From Ramlibacter monticola (GTDB lineage Bacteria > Pseudomonadota > Gammaproteobacteria > Burkholderiales > Burkholderiaceae_C), in assembly GCF_016722785.1 (NCBI RefSeq), contig NZ_JAEQNE010000008.1:124001-188000 (forward strand): a stretch of 64,000 nucleotides of DNA, written 5' to 3'. The translations under genes and the position numbers were made by a program. The notes beneath the pieces were generated by a model, which made no database searches, was not told where the DNA came from, and saw only the letters and a list, made by a program, of their open reading frames with translations. Within the stretch, counting starts at the first letter, position 1. Every line of letters starts with the position of its first letter. Below are positions 53,538 through 63,819 of this stretch, in pieces.

Positions 53538-54635
53538 GTGAAACCCTTCCTCCGCCAGCAACTCGAACGCTTTCCCGTCCGCCTGCAGGAGCTGGACTTC
53601 TTCCTGTCCCAGCCCGAGGTGGTGAACGACATGGAGCGCTTCCGGGAGCTCACGCGCGAGCATGCCGAAGTGACCGAAGTCGCCGGCCGGTTCCAGCGCT
53701 ACCTGCAGCACGAACGCGACCTGGCGCAGGCACGCGAGATGATGGAAGACCCCGAGCTCGCCGACATGGCGCGCGAGGAGATCGCCACGCTGGAGACCGA
53801 GCTGCCCGCGCTGGAGGCCGACCTGCAGGCGCTGCTGCTGCCGCGCGACCCGGACGACGCGCGCAACACCTTCCTGGAAATCCGCGCCGGCACCGGCGGT
53901 GACGAGGCCGCCCTGTTCGCCGGCGACCTGCTGCGCATGTATACGCGCTACGCCGAGCGCCAGGGCTGGCGCACCGAGCTCATGAGCGAAAGCGAGGGCG
54001 AGGCCGGCGGCTTCAAGGAAGTGGTCGTGCGCGTGATCGGCGAGGGATGCTACGGCCGGCTCAAGTTCGAATCGGGCGGCCATCGCGTGCAGCGCGTGCC
54101 GGCCACCGAGAACCAGGGCCGCATCCACACCAGCGCCTGTACGGTCGCGGCGCTGGCCGAGCCGGACGAGGCCGCGGCGATCCAGATCAACCCGGCGGAC
54201 CTGCGCATCGACACCTACCGCGCCTCCGGCGCCGGCGGCCAGCACGTGAACAAGACGGACTCCGCCGTGCGCATCACGCACCTGCCGACCGGCATCGTCG
54301 CCGAATGCCAGGACGACCGCTCGCAGCACCGCAACAAGGCCAAGGCCATGCAGGTGCTGGCCGCGCGCATCCAGGAGAAGGAGCGCGCGGAACGCGCCGC
54401 CAGGGAAGCCGCCACCCGCAAGGGGCTGATCGGCAGCGGCGACCGCTCCGACCGCATCCGCACCTACAACTTCCCGCAGGGGCGCATGACCGACCACCGC
54501 ATCAACCTCACGCTGTACAAGCTCGGCGCGATCATGGAAGGCGACCTCGACGAGGTGGTGCAGGCGCTGCTGCTGGCGCGCCGCGCCGAACAGCTCGAGG
54601 AGCTCGAGGTCGGCCTGGGCGCCGCGCGGGCATGA
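53538..54635 (+). CDS. prfA: Peptide chain release factor 1
   Basis: Recognises UAA/UAG and triggers peptide release. The 365-residue product has the PAT codon-recognition tripeptide in RVPATENQGRIHTS and the GGQ motif at 233-235 (GAGGQHVNKTD), whose Gln is methylated by PrmC, the next gene. The start is GTG 53538 (MKPFLRQQLERFP). No good ribosome-binding site precedes it. Its stop overlaps prmC by 4 nt. Confidence 0.96.
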   Translation: MKPFLRQQLERFPVRLQELDFFLSQPEVVNDMERFRELTREHAEVTEVAGRFQRYLQHERDLAQAREMMEDPELADMAREEIATLETELPALEADLQALLLPRDPDDARNTFLEIRAGTGGDEAALFAGDLLRMYTRYAERQGWRTELMSESEGEAGGFKEVVVRVIGEGCYGRLKFESGGHRVQRVPATENQGRIHTSACTVAALAEPDEAAAIQINPADLRIDTYRASGAGGQHVNKTDSAVRITHLPTGIVAECQDDRSQHRNKAKAMQVLAARIQEKERAERAAREAATRKGLIGSGDRSDRIRTYNFPQGRMTDHRINLTLYKLGAIMEGDLDEVVQALLLARRAEQLEELEVGLGAARA

Positions 54636-55456
54636 CGCTGCGCGAGGCGCTCGCCCAGGCTGCGGTGCAGGGGCTGGAGCGCATCGACGCCCAGCTGCTG
54701 CTGCTGCACGTGCTCGGGCGCGCCGGCAGCGACCGCGGGTGGCTGATCGCCCATGACGACGAGCCGCTCCCGCCCGCGGCGAAGGATGCCTTCACGGACC
54801 TTTGCCGCCGTCGCGGCGGCGGCGAACCGCTCGCCTATCTCACCGGCCGGAAGGAATTCTTCGGCCTGCCGCTGCAGGTGGACGCCCGCGTGCTGGTGCC
54901 GCGGCCGGACACCGAGACCCTCGTCGAGTGGGCGCTGGAGCTGGTGGCGCCCGTGCAGGCTCCACGCGTGATCGACCTCGGCACCGGCAGCGGCGCCATC
55001 GCGCTGGCGATCCAGAGTGCGCGGCCCGATGCGCGGGTGGAGGCGGTCGACCGCAGCACCGGCGCGCTGGCGGTCGCGCAGGCGAACGCGCAGAGACTGG
55101 GGCTGCCGGTGCACTTCCGCCAGGCGGACTGGCTGCAGGGCGCCGGGCGCTACGACCTGGTCGTGAGCAACCCGCCCTACGTGCGCGAGCACGACGAGCA
55201 CCTGCCCGGGCTGCGGCACGAGCCGCTGTCCGCGCTGGTCGCCGGCAGCGACGGCCTGGATGACCTGCGTGCGATCGTGGCCGCCGCGCCCGCCCACCTG
55301 GCGCCCGGCGGCTGGCTGCTGCTGGAACACGGGTGGGACCAGCCGGCGGCGGTCGAGGCCCTGCTGCGCGACGCGGGTTTTTCCGCCCTGAGCAACCGCA
55401 AGGACCTTGGCGGCATCACCCGCTGTTCCGGTGGGCAATGGCCCGAACGGCGATAA
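54632..55456 (+). CDS. prmC: Release-factor glutamine methyltransferase PrmC
   Basis: N5-glutamine methyltransferase that modifies the GGQ motif of release factors. The 274-residue product has an N-terminal helical domain, the SAM motif VIDLGTGSGAIALA (about 113-126) and the catalytic NPPY at 180-183. Its ATG overlaps the prfA stop (ATGA), so substrate and modifying enzyme are coupled. Confidence 0.96.
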   Translation: MTLREALAQAAVQGLERIDAQLLLLHVLGRAGSDRGWLIAHDDEPLPPAAKDAFTDLCRRRGGGEPLAYLTGRKEFFGLPLQVDARVLVPRPDTETLVEWALELVAPVQAPRVIDLGTGSGAIALAIQSARPDARVEAVDRSTGALAVAQANAQRLGLPVHFRQADWLQGAGRYDLVVSNPPYVREHDEHLPGLRHEPLSALVAGSDGLDDLRAIVAAAPAHLAPGGWLLLEHGWDQPAAVEALLRDAGFSALSNRKDLGGITRCSGGQWPERR

Positions 55457-55493
55457 TCGCTCCCAAGCCAACCGCATCCAGGAGAGACAACCC

Positions 55494-55823
55494 ATGAGCG
55501 AAGCCCAGCAACGCATCGACGATCTGGTCAAGTCCAACGACATCCTGCTGTTCATGAAGGGCAGCGCGGCCTTCCCCATGTGCGGTTTCTCGGGCCGCGC
55601 CGTGCAGATCCTCAAGGCCTGCGGCGTCGACCCGAACACGCTCAAGACGGTGAACGTGCTGGAGGACGACGGGATCCGCCAGGGCATCAAGGAATACAGC
55701 AACTGGCCGACCATCCCGCAGCTCTATGTGCGCGGCGAGTTCATCGGCGGCTCGGACATCATGATGGAGATGTACCAGAGCGGCGAGTTGCAGCAGGTGC
55801 TGGGCACGCCCGCCCAGGGCTGA
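55494..55823 (+). CDS. grxD: Monothiol glutaredoxin GrxD
   Basis: A 109-residue CGFS-type glutaredoxin that carries or delivers [2Fe-2S] clusters. The active site is MCGFSGRA, with Cys30-Ser33. GSH-binding segments are WPTIPQLYV and GGSDIMMEMY. ATG 55494 follows a GGAGAG site. It lies 37 nt after prmC on the same strand and is followed by hairpins. Confidence 0.96.
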   Translation: MSEAQQRIDDLVKSNDILLFMKGSAAFPMCGFSGRAVQILKACGVDPNTLKTVNVLEDDGIRQGIKEYSNWPTIPQLYVRGEFIGGSDIMMEMYQSGELQQVLGTPAQG

Positions 55824-55860
55824 CCCGCGCGGGGGGAAAATCCCCCGTCAGCACTCCACC

Positions 55861-55887
55861 GGACCGGCTGCCAATGGCAGCCGGTCC
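55861..55887 (+). terminator. Hairpin terminator after grxD
   Basis: A perfect 12-bp stem, GGACCGGCTGCC-AAT-GGCAGCCGGTCC, is followed by CGCTTCC. A smaller GGGGGA-AAA-TCCCCC hairpin precedes it at about 55832-55846. Together they likely end the hemA-prfA-prmC-grxD transcript, although the U-tract is poor. Confidence 0.6.
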
Positions 55888-55996
55888 CGCTTCCGCTGTC
55901 GACGGGCGCTGACAAGCTCATGCGCCTGCGGAGCCACCCGGTCAGCGGCTGGCACGGCCTATGCTGAACTCCTGCACAGTCGTTGAAGGAGTGGCC

Positions 55997-56995
55997 ATGC
56001 AATCGCGTAGTCTGGTTCCGCAAACGTCCCCCGGCCTGCAGCTGCCGATCGCCAACCTGCGCAACGTGTTCCGGCCGCACGACGTGGAGCGCAAGCTGGC
56101 GAAGCTGCCGGCACGCGACCACGAGAGCCTGCGCGCCACCTACGAGCGCATGCTGGAACGCGGTCCCGAGCGCTTCCAGGTCAAGCCGAGCGGCATCCCG
56201 GAGATGGCCGCCCTCTACGAGCAGTTGCCCAACTTCACCGACGCGCTCGACGACGTGCGGCGGCATGTCGCACTGTCGCAGGACGCCAGCGACGGCATCG
56301 AGATCACGCCCATGCTGCTGCTCGGCCCGCCCGGGATCGGCAAGACCCATTTCGCCAGGCAGCTCGCGGAGCTGCTCGGTACCGGCATGAACCTCGTTCC
56401 CATGAGTTCCATGACGGCGGGCTGGCTCCTTTCCGGCGCCTCGTCGCAATGGAAGGGCGCCAAGCCGGGCAAGGTGTTCGAGGCGCTGGTCGACGGCCAG
56501 TACGCCAACCCGGTGCTCGTGGTGGACGAGATCGACAAGGCCAGCGCCGATGCGCAGTACGACCCGCTGGGCGCGCTCTACGGCCTGCTGGAACACGACA
56601 CGGCGCATGCCTTCATGGACGAATTCGCCGAGGTCGCCATCGACGCGAGCCAGGTGATCTGGATCATGACGGCCAACGACGAGCGCTGCATCCCCGAGCC
56701 GATCCTGAACCGCATGAACGTGTTCGAGATCGACGCGCCCACGCACGAACAGGCGCGCAGCATCGCGCGCAACCTGTACCGCGCGATCCGCGAGGAGCAC
56801 GGGTGGGGCCAGCGCTTCGACGAGGAGCCGGCCGACGACGTGCTGGATTGCCTGGCGGAACTGGCGCCGCGCGAAATGCGCCGCTCCCTGATGACGGGCT
56901 TCGGCAACGCCCGCCTGGCGCACCGCGATGCGATCGAGCCGGAGGACCTGCCGAAGGGCGGCGCGGGCAAGACGAGGATGGGGTTCGTGCAGTAG
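55997..56995 (+). CDS. AAA+ ATPase, Lon-type AAA module without protease
   Basis: A 332-residue protein. Walker A is GPPGIGKT at 110-117 and Walker B is VLVVDEIDK at about 171-179. Sensor 1 is IWIMTANDERCIP and the arginine-finger region is LNRMNVFEI; a helical lid follows. The N-terminus (1-95) has no known protease or metal motif, and no Lon peptidase domain follows. ATG 55997 has an excellent AAGGAG site, preferred over ATG 55961. Function unknown; possibly a stand-alone chaperone or remodeller. It is convergent with the transglycosylase gene across a large inverted repeat. Confidence 0.85.
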   Translation: MQSRSLVPQTSPGLQLPIANLRNVFRPHDVERKLAKLPARDHESLRATYERMLERGPERFQVKPSGIPEMAALYEQLPNFTDALDDVRRHVALSQDASDGIEITPMLLLGPPGIGKTHFARQLAELLGTGMNLVPMSSMTAGWLLSGASSQWKGAKPGKVFEALVDGQYANPVLVVDEIDKASADAQYDPLGALYGLLEHDTAHAFMDEFAEVAIDASQVIWIMTANDERCIPEPILNRMNVFEIDAPTHEQARSIARNLYRAIREEHGWGQRFDEEPADDVLDCLAELAPREMRRSLMTGFGNARLAHRDAIEPEDLPKGGAGKTRMGFVQ

Positions 56996-57007
56996 GACCA
57001 GACAGCC

Positions 57008-57137
57008 AAAACAAGACAGCCGAACGCAGAGGGCGCAAAGAAGCGCAGAGGGCGCAGAAGGAAACCCACTTGAAGTGGAATTCCTTCTGCGCCCTCTGCG
57101 AAACCTCTGCGCCCTCTGCGTTCGGCTGTCTTGTTTT
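57008..57137. repeat. 130-bp long inverted repeat (CGCAGAGGGCGCAGA type)
   Basis: Two arms of about 56 nt, 57008-57063 and 57081-57137, are inverted copies with only a few differences. Each runs from ACAAGACAGCCGAACGCAG through two GCGCAGAGGGCGCAGA-like units to GAAGGAA. The central 17 nt form a further palindrome, CCACTT-G-AAGTGG. Internally the arm is itself repetitive. CGCAGAGG-type repeats are, from memory, scattered in many proteobacterial genomes. It lies exactly between two convergent genes and its T-run (57132-57138) could make it a bidirectional terminator. Confidence 0.85.
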
Positions 57138-57143
57138 TTCCCC

Positions 57144-57772
57144 TCAGCCCCGATCGGCGTGCGTCCACTCCCAGCGCTTCGTCGAGCGGAACACCGCGTT
57201 GGGATACGCCGGGCGGCCGCGGCTGCCGTTGTAGCGGCCCAGGGCCAGGTACAGGTCGCCGGCTTCGCGGTCGAGGTAGTGGCGCAGGATCACGCAGCCG
57301 AATCGCAGGTTGGTCTGCATGTGGAACAGGCTGGACGGGTCGCCGTTGCCGATCAGGCGGGTCCAGAACGGCATGACCTGCATGTAGCCGCGCGCGCCGA
57401 CCGGGCTGACCGCGAACTTGCGGAACGCGCTTTCCACGTTGATCAGCCCCAGGACCAGGCTGGGCTCCAGCCCGGCGCGGCGGCTCTCGTACCAGACCGT
57501 CTGCAGGAATTCCCGCCGCTCGTTCCAGTCCGATTTGCGCGCCATCAGCCGGCTGCTCATGGCGCCCAGCCAGCGCAGGTACTTCAGGCGGGCCTCCGTG
57601 TCCCCGAACACGGGCACGGGCGGCGCGCTGTTCGCGATGGCCGAAGTGAGTGCGGTGCGCACCGAATCGGCGAGCGGCTCCTCCACCTGCGCACCGGCAT
57701 GGGCCGCCCGCGGCAGCAGCGGCCAGGCGAGGCCGGCCAGGGCCGGCCGCAGGAACAGCCTGCGCGTGAGCA

Positions 57773-57773
<1 letters not shown>
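57144..57773 (-). CDS. Lytic transglycosylase (SLT domain)
   Basis: A 209-residue secreted murein lytic transglycosylase. The signal peptide has an Arg-rich start (MLTRRLFLRPALAGLAW) and ends AAHA. The catalytic Glu is in NVESAFRKFAVSP, followed by VGARGYMQVMPFW and the Asn/Tyr motif ALGRYNGSRG. It is short and has only the SLT domain. Its ATG overlaps the proS stop by 1 nt, a pairing common in Burkholderiales. Confidence 0.92.
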
Positions 57774-59521
<1,748 letters not shown>

Positions 59522-59615
59522 CGAATTGGACGGGGAAATGGGGACGCCTGAACCCTTCCAGCGCACAGGGGCGCCATGCATAATGGGCTCAGTTCAAAGA
59601 TTTTGGGGTGTGATT

Positions 59616-60260
59616 ATGCTTGACCGGGACGGCTTCAGGCCTAACGTCGGCATCATCCTGCTCAACCAGAAAAACCAGGTGTTCTGGGGCAAACGCATCC
59701 GGACACACAGTTGGCAGTTCCCGCAAGGCGGCATCGACCGCGGCGAAAGTCCCGAACAGGCCATGTTCCGGGAACTGCACGAGGAAATCGGGTTGAAGCA
59801 GGAGCATGTTCGCATCATCGCCCGCACGCGCGACTGGCTGCGCTACGAAGTGCCGGAGCGGTACATCCGGCGCGACGCGCGCGGGCACTACAAGGGGCAG
59901 AAGCAGATCTGGTTCCTGCTGCAATTGACCGGGCAGGACTGGAACCTCAACCTGCGCGCCACCAACCATCCGGAGTTCGACGCCTGGCGCTGGAACGACT
60001 ACTGGGTGCCGCTCGACGTGGTGGTGGAGTTCAAGCGCGGCGTGTACGAGATGGCCCTGCGCGAGCTCGCGCGCTTCCTGCCGCGGACCGACCACCGCAA
60101 CCGCTACCTGCGCGGCGGCATGCGCACGCGCGACGGCGAGCATGCCGGCCAGGAGCCGTTGCAGCCGCCGCTGCCCGCGCCCGGGCTGGAACTGCCGCCC
60201 GGCGCCACCTTCGAACCGAGCCCGCAGGGCCGGGGCTTCTCTTCCCCCGCCAAGAGATAG
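59616..60260 (+). CDS. rppH: RNA pyrophosphohydrolase RppH
   Basis: Removes pyrophosphate from 5'-triphosphate RNA ends, which stimulates RNase E decay (rne is in this window). The 214-residue product starts MLDRDGFRPNVGIILLN. The Nudix box lies at 38-60, with GGIDRGESP and RELHEEIGL. The C-terminal 45 residues are Pro-rich and poorly conserved, as in other betaproteobacterial RppH proteins. It ends 2 nt before the CNP1-like gene. Confidence 0.95.
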   Translation: MLDRDGFRPNVGIILLNQKNQVFWGKRIRTHSWQFPQGGIDRGESPEQAMFRELHEEIGLKQEHVRIIARTRDWLRYEVPERYIRRDARGHYKGQKQIWFLLQLTGQDWNLNLRATNHPEFDAWRWNDYWVPLDVVVEFKRGVYEMALRELARFLPRTDHRNRYLRGGMRTRDGEHAGQEPLQPPLPAPGLELPPGATFEPSPQGRGFSSPAKR

Positions 60261-60262
60261 AC

Positions 60263-60778
60263 ATGCAACGCAGGATCCTGGCGCTGGCCCTCTGCAGCGC
60301 CCCCTTGGCCGTTTCCGCCCAGCTCCCGCCCGACCACCCGGAATGGAAGGAACTGGAGGCGCCGCCGCCCCCGGCCCTGCGCACCAGCGGCCTCGTGCCG
60401 GTGGACGTGCCGGGCACCACCATGCGCTTCGGCATCGACCCGGCCTCCGTCAGCGTCGGACAGGACTCGATCGTGCGCTACGTCATCGTGGCGACGAGCC
60501 CCACCGGCACCGTCAATGCCATGTACGAGGGCATCCGCTGCGACAAGGGGGAAGTGAAGGTGTACGCGCGCTACAACCCGGACAGCAGCGGCTGGGTGCC
60601 CTCGCGCGGCGCCGAGTGGCAGCCGCTGTTCGGCCGGACGGCCTCGAGCTACAGCCTCGTGGTGGCGCGCAGCGGCGCCTGCAGCGGCCGGACCCCGAAC
60701 GGCAACGCCGCCACCATCGTGCAGGACCTGCGCGCGCCGATCGACCGCCGCTTCGAACGCGGCGGCGTGAATCGCTAG
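60263..60778 (+). CDS. CNP1-like family secreted protein
   Basis: A 171-residue protein with a signal peptide (MQRRILALALCSAPLAVSA) and a compact domain containing RFGIDPASVSVGQDSIVRYV, YEGIRCDKGEVKVYAR and the second Cys in SGACSGRTPN. This resembles the CNP1-like family found beside rppH in Betaproteobacteria. Its function is unproven. It is translated close after rppH, and its stop overlaps the convergent proB stop in a CTAG. Confidence 0.82.
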   Translation: MQRRILALALCSAPLAVSAQLPPDHPEWKELEAPPPPALRTSGLVPVDVPGTTMRFGIDPASVSVGQDSIVRYVIVATSPTGTVNAMYEGIRCDKGEVKVYARYNPDSSGWVPSRGAEWQPLFGRTASSYSLVVARSGACSGRTPNGNAATIVQDLRAPIDRRFERGGVNR

Positions 60779-61932
60779 CGCGTGAGGACCAGGTTGGTCC
60801 GGTGGATCATCTCGGGTTCGGCGACGTACCCGAGCAGCTTCTCGATCTCCCCGGAGGGCTTGCGGCACAGGATGCGGGCCTCGGCCGAGGCGTAGTTCGC
60901 CAGGCCGCGGGCGATCTCCTGGCCGGCGGCGTCGCGCACCGCGATCACGTCGCCGCGGGCGAAGTCGCCCTCCACCGCCGTCATGCCGATCGGCAGCAGG
61001 CTCTTGCCCTCCGACCGCAGCTTGGCCACCGCACCGGCGTCCACCGTGACGGCGCCACGCAGCTGCAGGTGGTCCGCCATCCAGCGCTTGCGCGCCTGGC
61101 TCTTCTGCGTGGGCGCCACCAGCAGGGTGCCGATGATCTCGCCGCGCACGAGGCGCGGCAGGCAGTCCGGCTCGCGGCCCCAGGCGATCACGGTGGAAGC
61201 GCCCGAGCGCGCCGCACGCCCCGCCGCCAGCACCTTGGTGATCATGCCGCCCTTGCCGATGCTGGAGCCGGCGCCGCCGGCCATCTGCTCCAGCGCCGGG
61301 TCGCCGGCGCGGCCGACCTGGATGAAGCGTGCGCCGGGGTCCTTGCGCGGATCGGCGCTGTACAGCCCCTTCTGGTCCGTCAGGATCACCAGCAGGTCGG
61401 CCTCCACCAGGTTGGCCACCAGCGCGCCCAGCGTGTCGTTGTCGCCGAACTTGATCTCGTCGTTGACGACGGTGTCGTTTTCGTTGATGACCGGCACCAC
61501 GCGCAGCGACAGCAGCGTCAGCAGCGTGGAACGCGCGTTGAGGTAGCGCTCGCGGTCGGCCAGGTCGGCGTGCGTGAGCAGCACCTGCGCCGACGGCATG
61601 CCCTGCTCGCGCAGCTTGGTCTCGTACATCTGCGCCAGGCCCATCTGGCCCACGGCGGCGGCGGCCTGCAGCTCGTGCACCTCGCGCGGCCGGGTGGTCC
61701 ATCCCAGGCGCTTCATGCCCTCGGCGATGGCGCCGCTGGACACCATGATCACTTCGCGGCCGTTCGCGGCCAGCGCCGCCAGCTGGCGGCTCCATTCGCC
61801 GATGGCGCCCTCGTCCAGGCCCCGGCCCTCGTTGGTGACCAGGCTGGAGCCCACCTTCACAACGATGCGGCGGGCCTCGCGCAGGGCCAGCGCTGCGTCT
61901 CGTTCGCTGCTGCTGCTGCTGCTGCTGTTCAT
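60775..61932 (-). CDS. proB: Glutamate 5-kinase
   Basis: First step of proline synthesis. The 385-residue product has an amino-acid-kinase domain (VVKVGSSLVTNEG, VSSGAIAEGMKRLG, INENDTVVNDEIKFGDND, GKGGMITKV) and a C-terminal PUA domain from about 285. The N-terminus is unusual: MNSSSSSSSERD, a seven-serine run encoded by AGC repeats. Its ATG overlaps the obgE stop by 4 nt (ATGA). The obgE-proB linkage is common in proteobacteria. Confidence 0.95.
   Translation of the reverse strand: MNSSSSSSSERDAALALREARRIVVKVGSSLVTNEGRGLDEGAIGEWSRQLAALAANGREVIMVSSGAIAEGMKRLGWTTRPREVHELQAAAAVGQMGLAQMYETKLREQGMPSAQVLLTHADLADRERYLNARSTLLTLLSLRVVPVINENDTVVNDEIKFGDNDTLGALVANLVEADLLVILTDQKGLYSADPRKDPGARFIQVGRAGDPALEQMAGGAGSSIGKGGMITKVLAAGRAARSGASTVIAWGREPDCLPRLVRGEIIGTLLVAPTQKSQARKRWMADHLQLRGAVTVDAGAVAKLRSEGKSLLPIGMTAVEGDFARGDVIAVRDAAGQEIARGLANYASAEARILCRKPSGEIEKLLGYVAEPEMIHRTNLVLTR
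61906..61927 (-). repeat. AGC microsatellite at the proB start (poly-Ser)
   Basis: A run of GCT units on plus (AGC on the coding strand) encodes Ser3-Ser9 of ProB. Slippage would change the number of serines without a frameshift. The tract is right after the obgE/proB overlap. Confidence 0.75.
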
Positions 61933-63005
61933 GATTCCGGATTGTCGCTGGCGGCGAAGCGGGGATCGACTTCCACCGGCGCGTTCTCGGCGACCTGCAG
62001 CGAGTGGACGTGCTGCCACACGGCCTGCACCAGCGGCTCGCAGCCCTCGCGCGTCAGCGCGCTGATCTCGAACACCGGGCCCTTGTACTTGTAGCGCTTG
62101 ACGAAGTCCTTCACGCGCGCGGCGCGCTCCTCCTGCGGCACCATGTCCAGCTTGTTGAGGACCAGCCAGCGCGGCTTCTCGTACAGCGCGAGGTCGTACT
62201 TCTTCAGCTCCGCGACGATCGCCTTCGCCTGCGCCACGGGATCGACGCCTTCGTCGAAGGGCGCGATGTCCACGATGTGCAGCAGCAGGCGGGTGCGCTG
62301 CAGGTGGCGCAGGAACTGGTGGCCCAGGCCCGCGCCTTCGGCCGCGCCTTCGATCAGGCCGGGCACGTCGGCCACCACGAAGCTCTGTTCGGGGCCCACG
62401 CGCACCACGCCCAGGTTCGGGTGCAAGGTGGTGAAGGGGTAGTCGGCGATCTTCGGCCGCGCGTTGGAGACGGCGGCGATCAGCGTGGACTTGCCGGCGT
62501 TGGGCATCCCCAGCAGGCCGACGTCGGCCAGCACCTTCAGTTCGAGCTTCAGGTTCTTCTTCTCGCCGGGCCAGCCCGGCGTCTTCTGCCGCGGCGCCCG
62601 GTTGATCGAGCTTTTGAAGCGCATGTTGCCGAAGCCGCCGTCGCCGCCCTTGGCGATCATGATCTTCTCGCCCGGCTGCAGCAGCTCGTATAGCACCTCG
62701 CCGGTCTCGGCGTCGGTGATGATCGTGCCCACCGGCATCTTCAGCGTGATGTCGTTGCCCATGGCGCCGAACATGTCGGAGCCCATGCCGTGCTCGCCGC
62801 GCCCTGCCTCGTGGCGGCGCGAGAAGCGGTAGTCGACCAGCGTGTTCAGGTTCGGGTCCGCCACCGCCCAGACGTGGCCGCCGCGCCCGCCGTCGCCGCC
62901 GTTCGGGCCGCCGAATTCCTTGTACTTCTCGTGGCGGAACGAGACGCAGCCGTTCCCCCCATCGCCGGCGGCGATGTCGATGAATGCTTCGTCGACGAAT
63001 TTCAT
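61929..63005 (-). CDS. obgE: GTPase ObgE/CgtA
   Basis: Ribosome-assembly GTPase. The 358-residue product has the glycine-rich Obg fold at 1-158 (VDEAFIDIAAGDGGNGCVSF, PNGGDGGRGGHVW). In the G domain G1 is GMPNAGKST, G2/G3 is DVPGLIEGA and G4 is NKLD; a short C-terminal tail follows. The start MKFVDEAF at 63005 is the family start. The ATG lies only 15 nt after the U-tract of the rpmA terminator. The rplU-rpmA-obgE-proB order is conserved. Confidence 0.97.
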   Translation of the reverse strand: MKFVDEAFIDIAAGDGGNGCVSFRHEKYKEFGGPNGGDGGRGGHVWAVADPNLNTLVDYRFSRRHEAGRGEHGMGSDMFGAMGNDITLKMPVGTIITDAETGEVLYELLQPGEKIMIAKGGDGGFGNMRFKSSINRAPRQKTPGWPGEKKNLKLELKVLADVGLLGMPNAGKSTLIAAVSNARPKIADYPFTTLHPNLGVVRVGPEQSFVVADVPGLIEGAAEGAGLGHQFLRHLQRTRLLLHIVDIAPFDEGVDPVAQAKAIVAELKKYDLALYEKPRWLVLNKLDMVPQEERAARVKDFVKRYKYKGPVFEISALTREGCEPLVQAVWQHVHSLQVAENAPVEVDPRFAASDNPES

Positions 63006-63020
63006 GCGGACCTCGAAATG

Positions 63021-63043
63021 AAAAAGCCCCGACAAGTCGGGGC
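63021..63043 (-). terminator. Intrinsic terminator between rpmA and obgE
   Basis: On the minus strand GCCCCGAC pairs with GTCGGGGC (two-base loop) and five U follow, ending at 63021. It begins 25 nt after the rpmA stop and ends 15 nt before the obgE ATG. It would uncouple high-level rplU-rpmA transcription from lower-level obgE-proB. Confidence 0.85.
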
Positions 63044-63068
63044 TTCGGACTTGCCGGTAAAGGTTACC

Positions 63069-63329
63069 TTACGCGGCCGGGATGACGCTGACCGTGTGCT
63101 TGTTCAGCGCGCCCTTGATCTCGAACTTGACGTTGCCGTCCACCAGGGCGAACAGCGTGTGGTCGCGACCCACGGCGACGTTGGTGCCGGGGTGGAACTT
63201 GGTGCCGCGCTGGCGCACGATGATGGAGCCGGCGCTGATCAGTTCGCCGCCGAAGGCCTTGACGCCCAGCATCTTCGGCTGGGAGTCACGCCCGTTTCGC
63301 GTAGAGCCGCCGCCTTTTTTCTGTGCCAT
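63069..63329 (-). CDS. rpmA: 50S ribosomal protein L27
   Basis: An 86-residue L27 starting MAQKKGGGSTRNGRDSQPK, with the glycine-rich N-terminus that reaches the peptidyl-transferase centre. It lies 12 nt after rplU and is followed by a terminator. Confidence 0.98.
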   Translation of the reverse strand: MAQKKGGGSTRNGRDSQPKMLGVKAFGGELISAGSIIVRQRGTKFHPGTNVAVGRDHTLFALVDGNVKFEIKGALNKHTVSVIPAA

Positions 63330-63341
63330 TTCCCGTTCTCC

Positions 63342-63653
63342 TTAGCTTGCAATGGCACCGATCTGCAGTTCGGTGTATTGCTGGCGATGGCCCTGGTGCT
63401 TCTGGTAGTGCTTGCGGCGGCGCATCTTGAAGATTCGCACCTTCTCGTGCTTGCCGTGCGCCACGACCGTGGCCTTCACCGTGGCACCGGAAACCAGGGG
63501 AACCCCGATCTTCAGGTCGCCGCCGTTGCCTACGGCGAGCACCTGGTCGATGGTGATTTCCTGGCCGATGTCCGCAGCAATCTGTTCTACCTTGATCTTG
63601 TCGCCGGAAGCAACGCGATACTGCTTGCCACCGGTTTTTATGACCGCGTACAT
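63342..63653 (-). CDS. rplU: 50S ribosomal protein L21
   Basis: A 103-residue L21 (MYAVIKTGGKQYRVASGDK; RRRKHYQKHQGHRQQYTEL). A family-typical length supports ATG 63653; the upstream in-frame extension is leader RNA. It is transcribed from the promoter at 63750-63778 through a structured leader and followed by rpmA. Confidence 0.98.
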   Translation of the reverse strand: MYAVIKTGGKQYRVASGDKIKVEQIAADIGQEITIDQVLAVGNGGDLKIGVPLVSGATVKATVVAHGKHEKVRIFKMRRRKHYQKHQGHRQQYTELQIGAIAS

Positions 63654-63672
63654 GTTTGACCTCACTTGGAAC

Positions 63673-63710
63673 GGCCCCAAAAGAGGGGCCCTGACGCTCC
63701 CGTAGGGAGC
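63673..63710 (-). promoter_or_regulatory. Structured rplU leader (L21 leader candidate)
   Basis: In the roughly 90-nt leader, two hairpins lie in series on the minus strand: GCTCCC-TAC-GGGAGC (63710-63696) and GGCCCC-TCTTTT-GGGGCC (63690-63673). The second ends 19 nt before the rplU ATG. L21 operons in other bacteria have leader structures thought to mediate autoregulation; sequence match to those families was not tested. Confidence 0.5.
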
Positions 63711-63749
63711 TTTCTGCCTTCCCCGAAAGACAATTCCGGAGAGCCCGCT

Positions 63750-63778
63750 ACTATAGCATAGTTTGCGGTCGCTCACAA
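63750..63778 (-). promoter_or_regulatory. Sigma-70 promoter of rplU-rpmA
   Basis: On the minus strand TTGTGA (63778-63773), a 17-nt spacer and TATAGT (63755-63750) match the consensus well. Transcription would start near 63743. Confidence 0.8.
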
Positions 63779-63819
63779 GATTGGGCCGGATGTGCGGCAG
63801 GGGCTGCTGGAGCGCTTCT

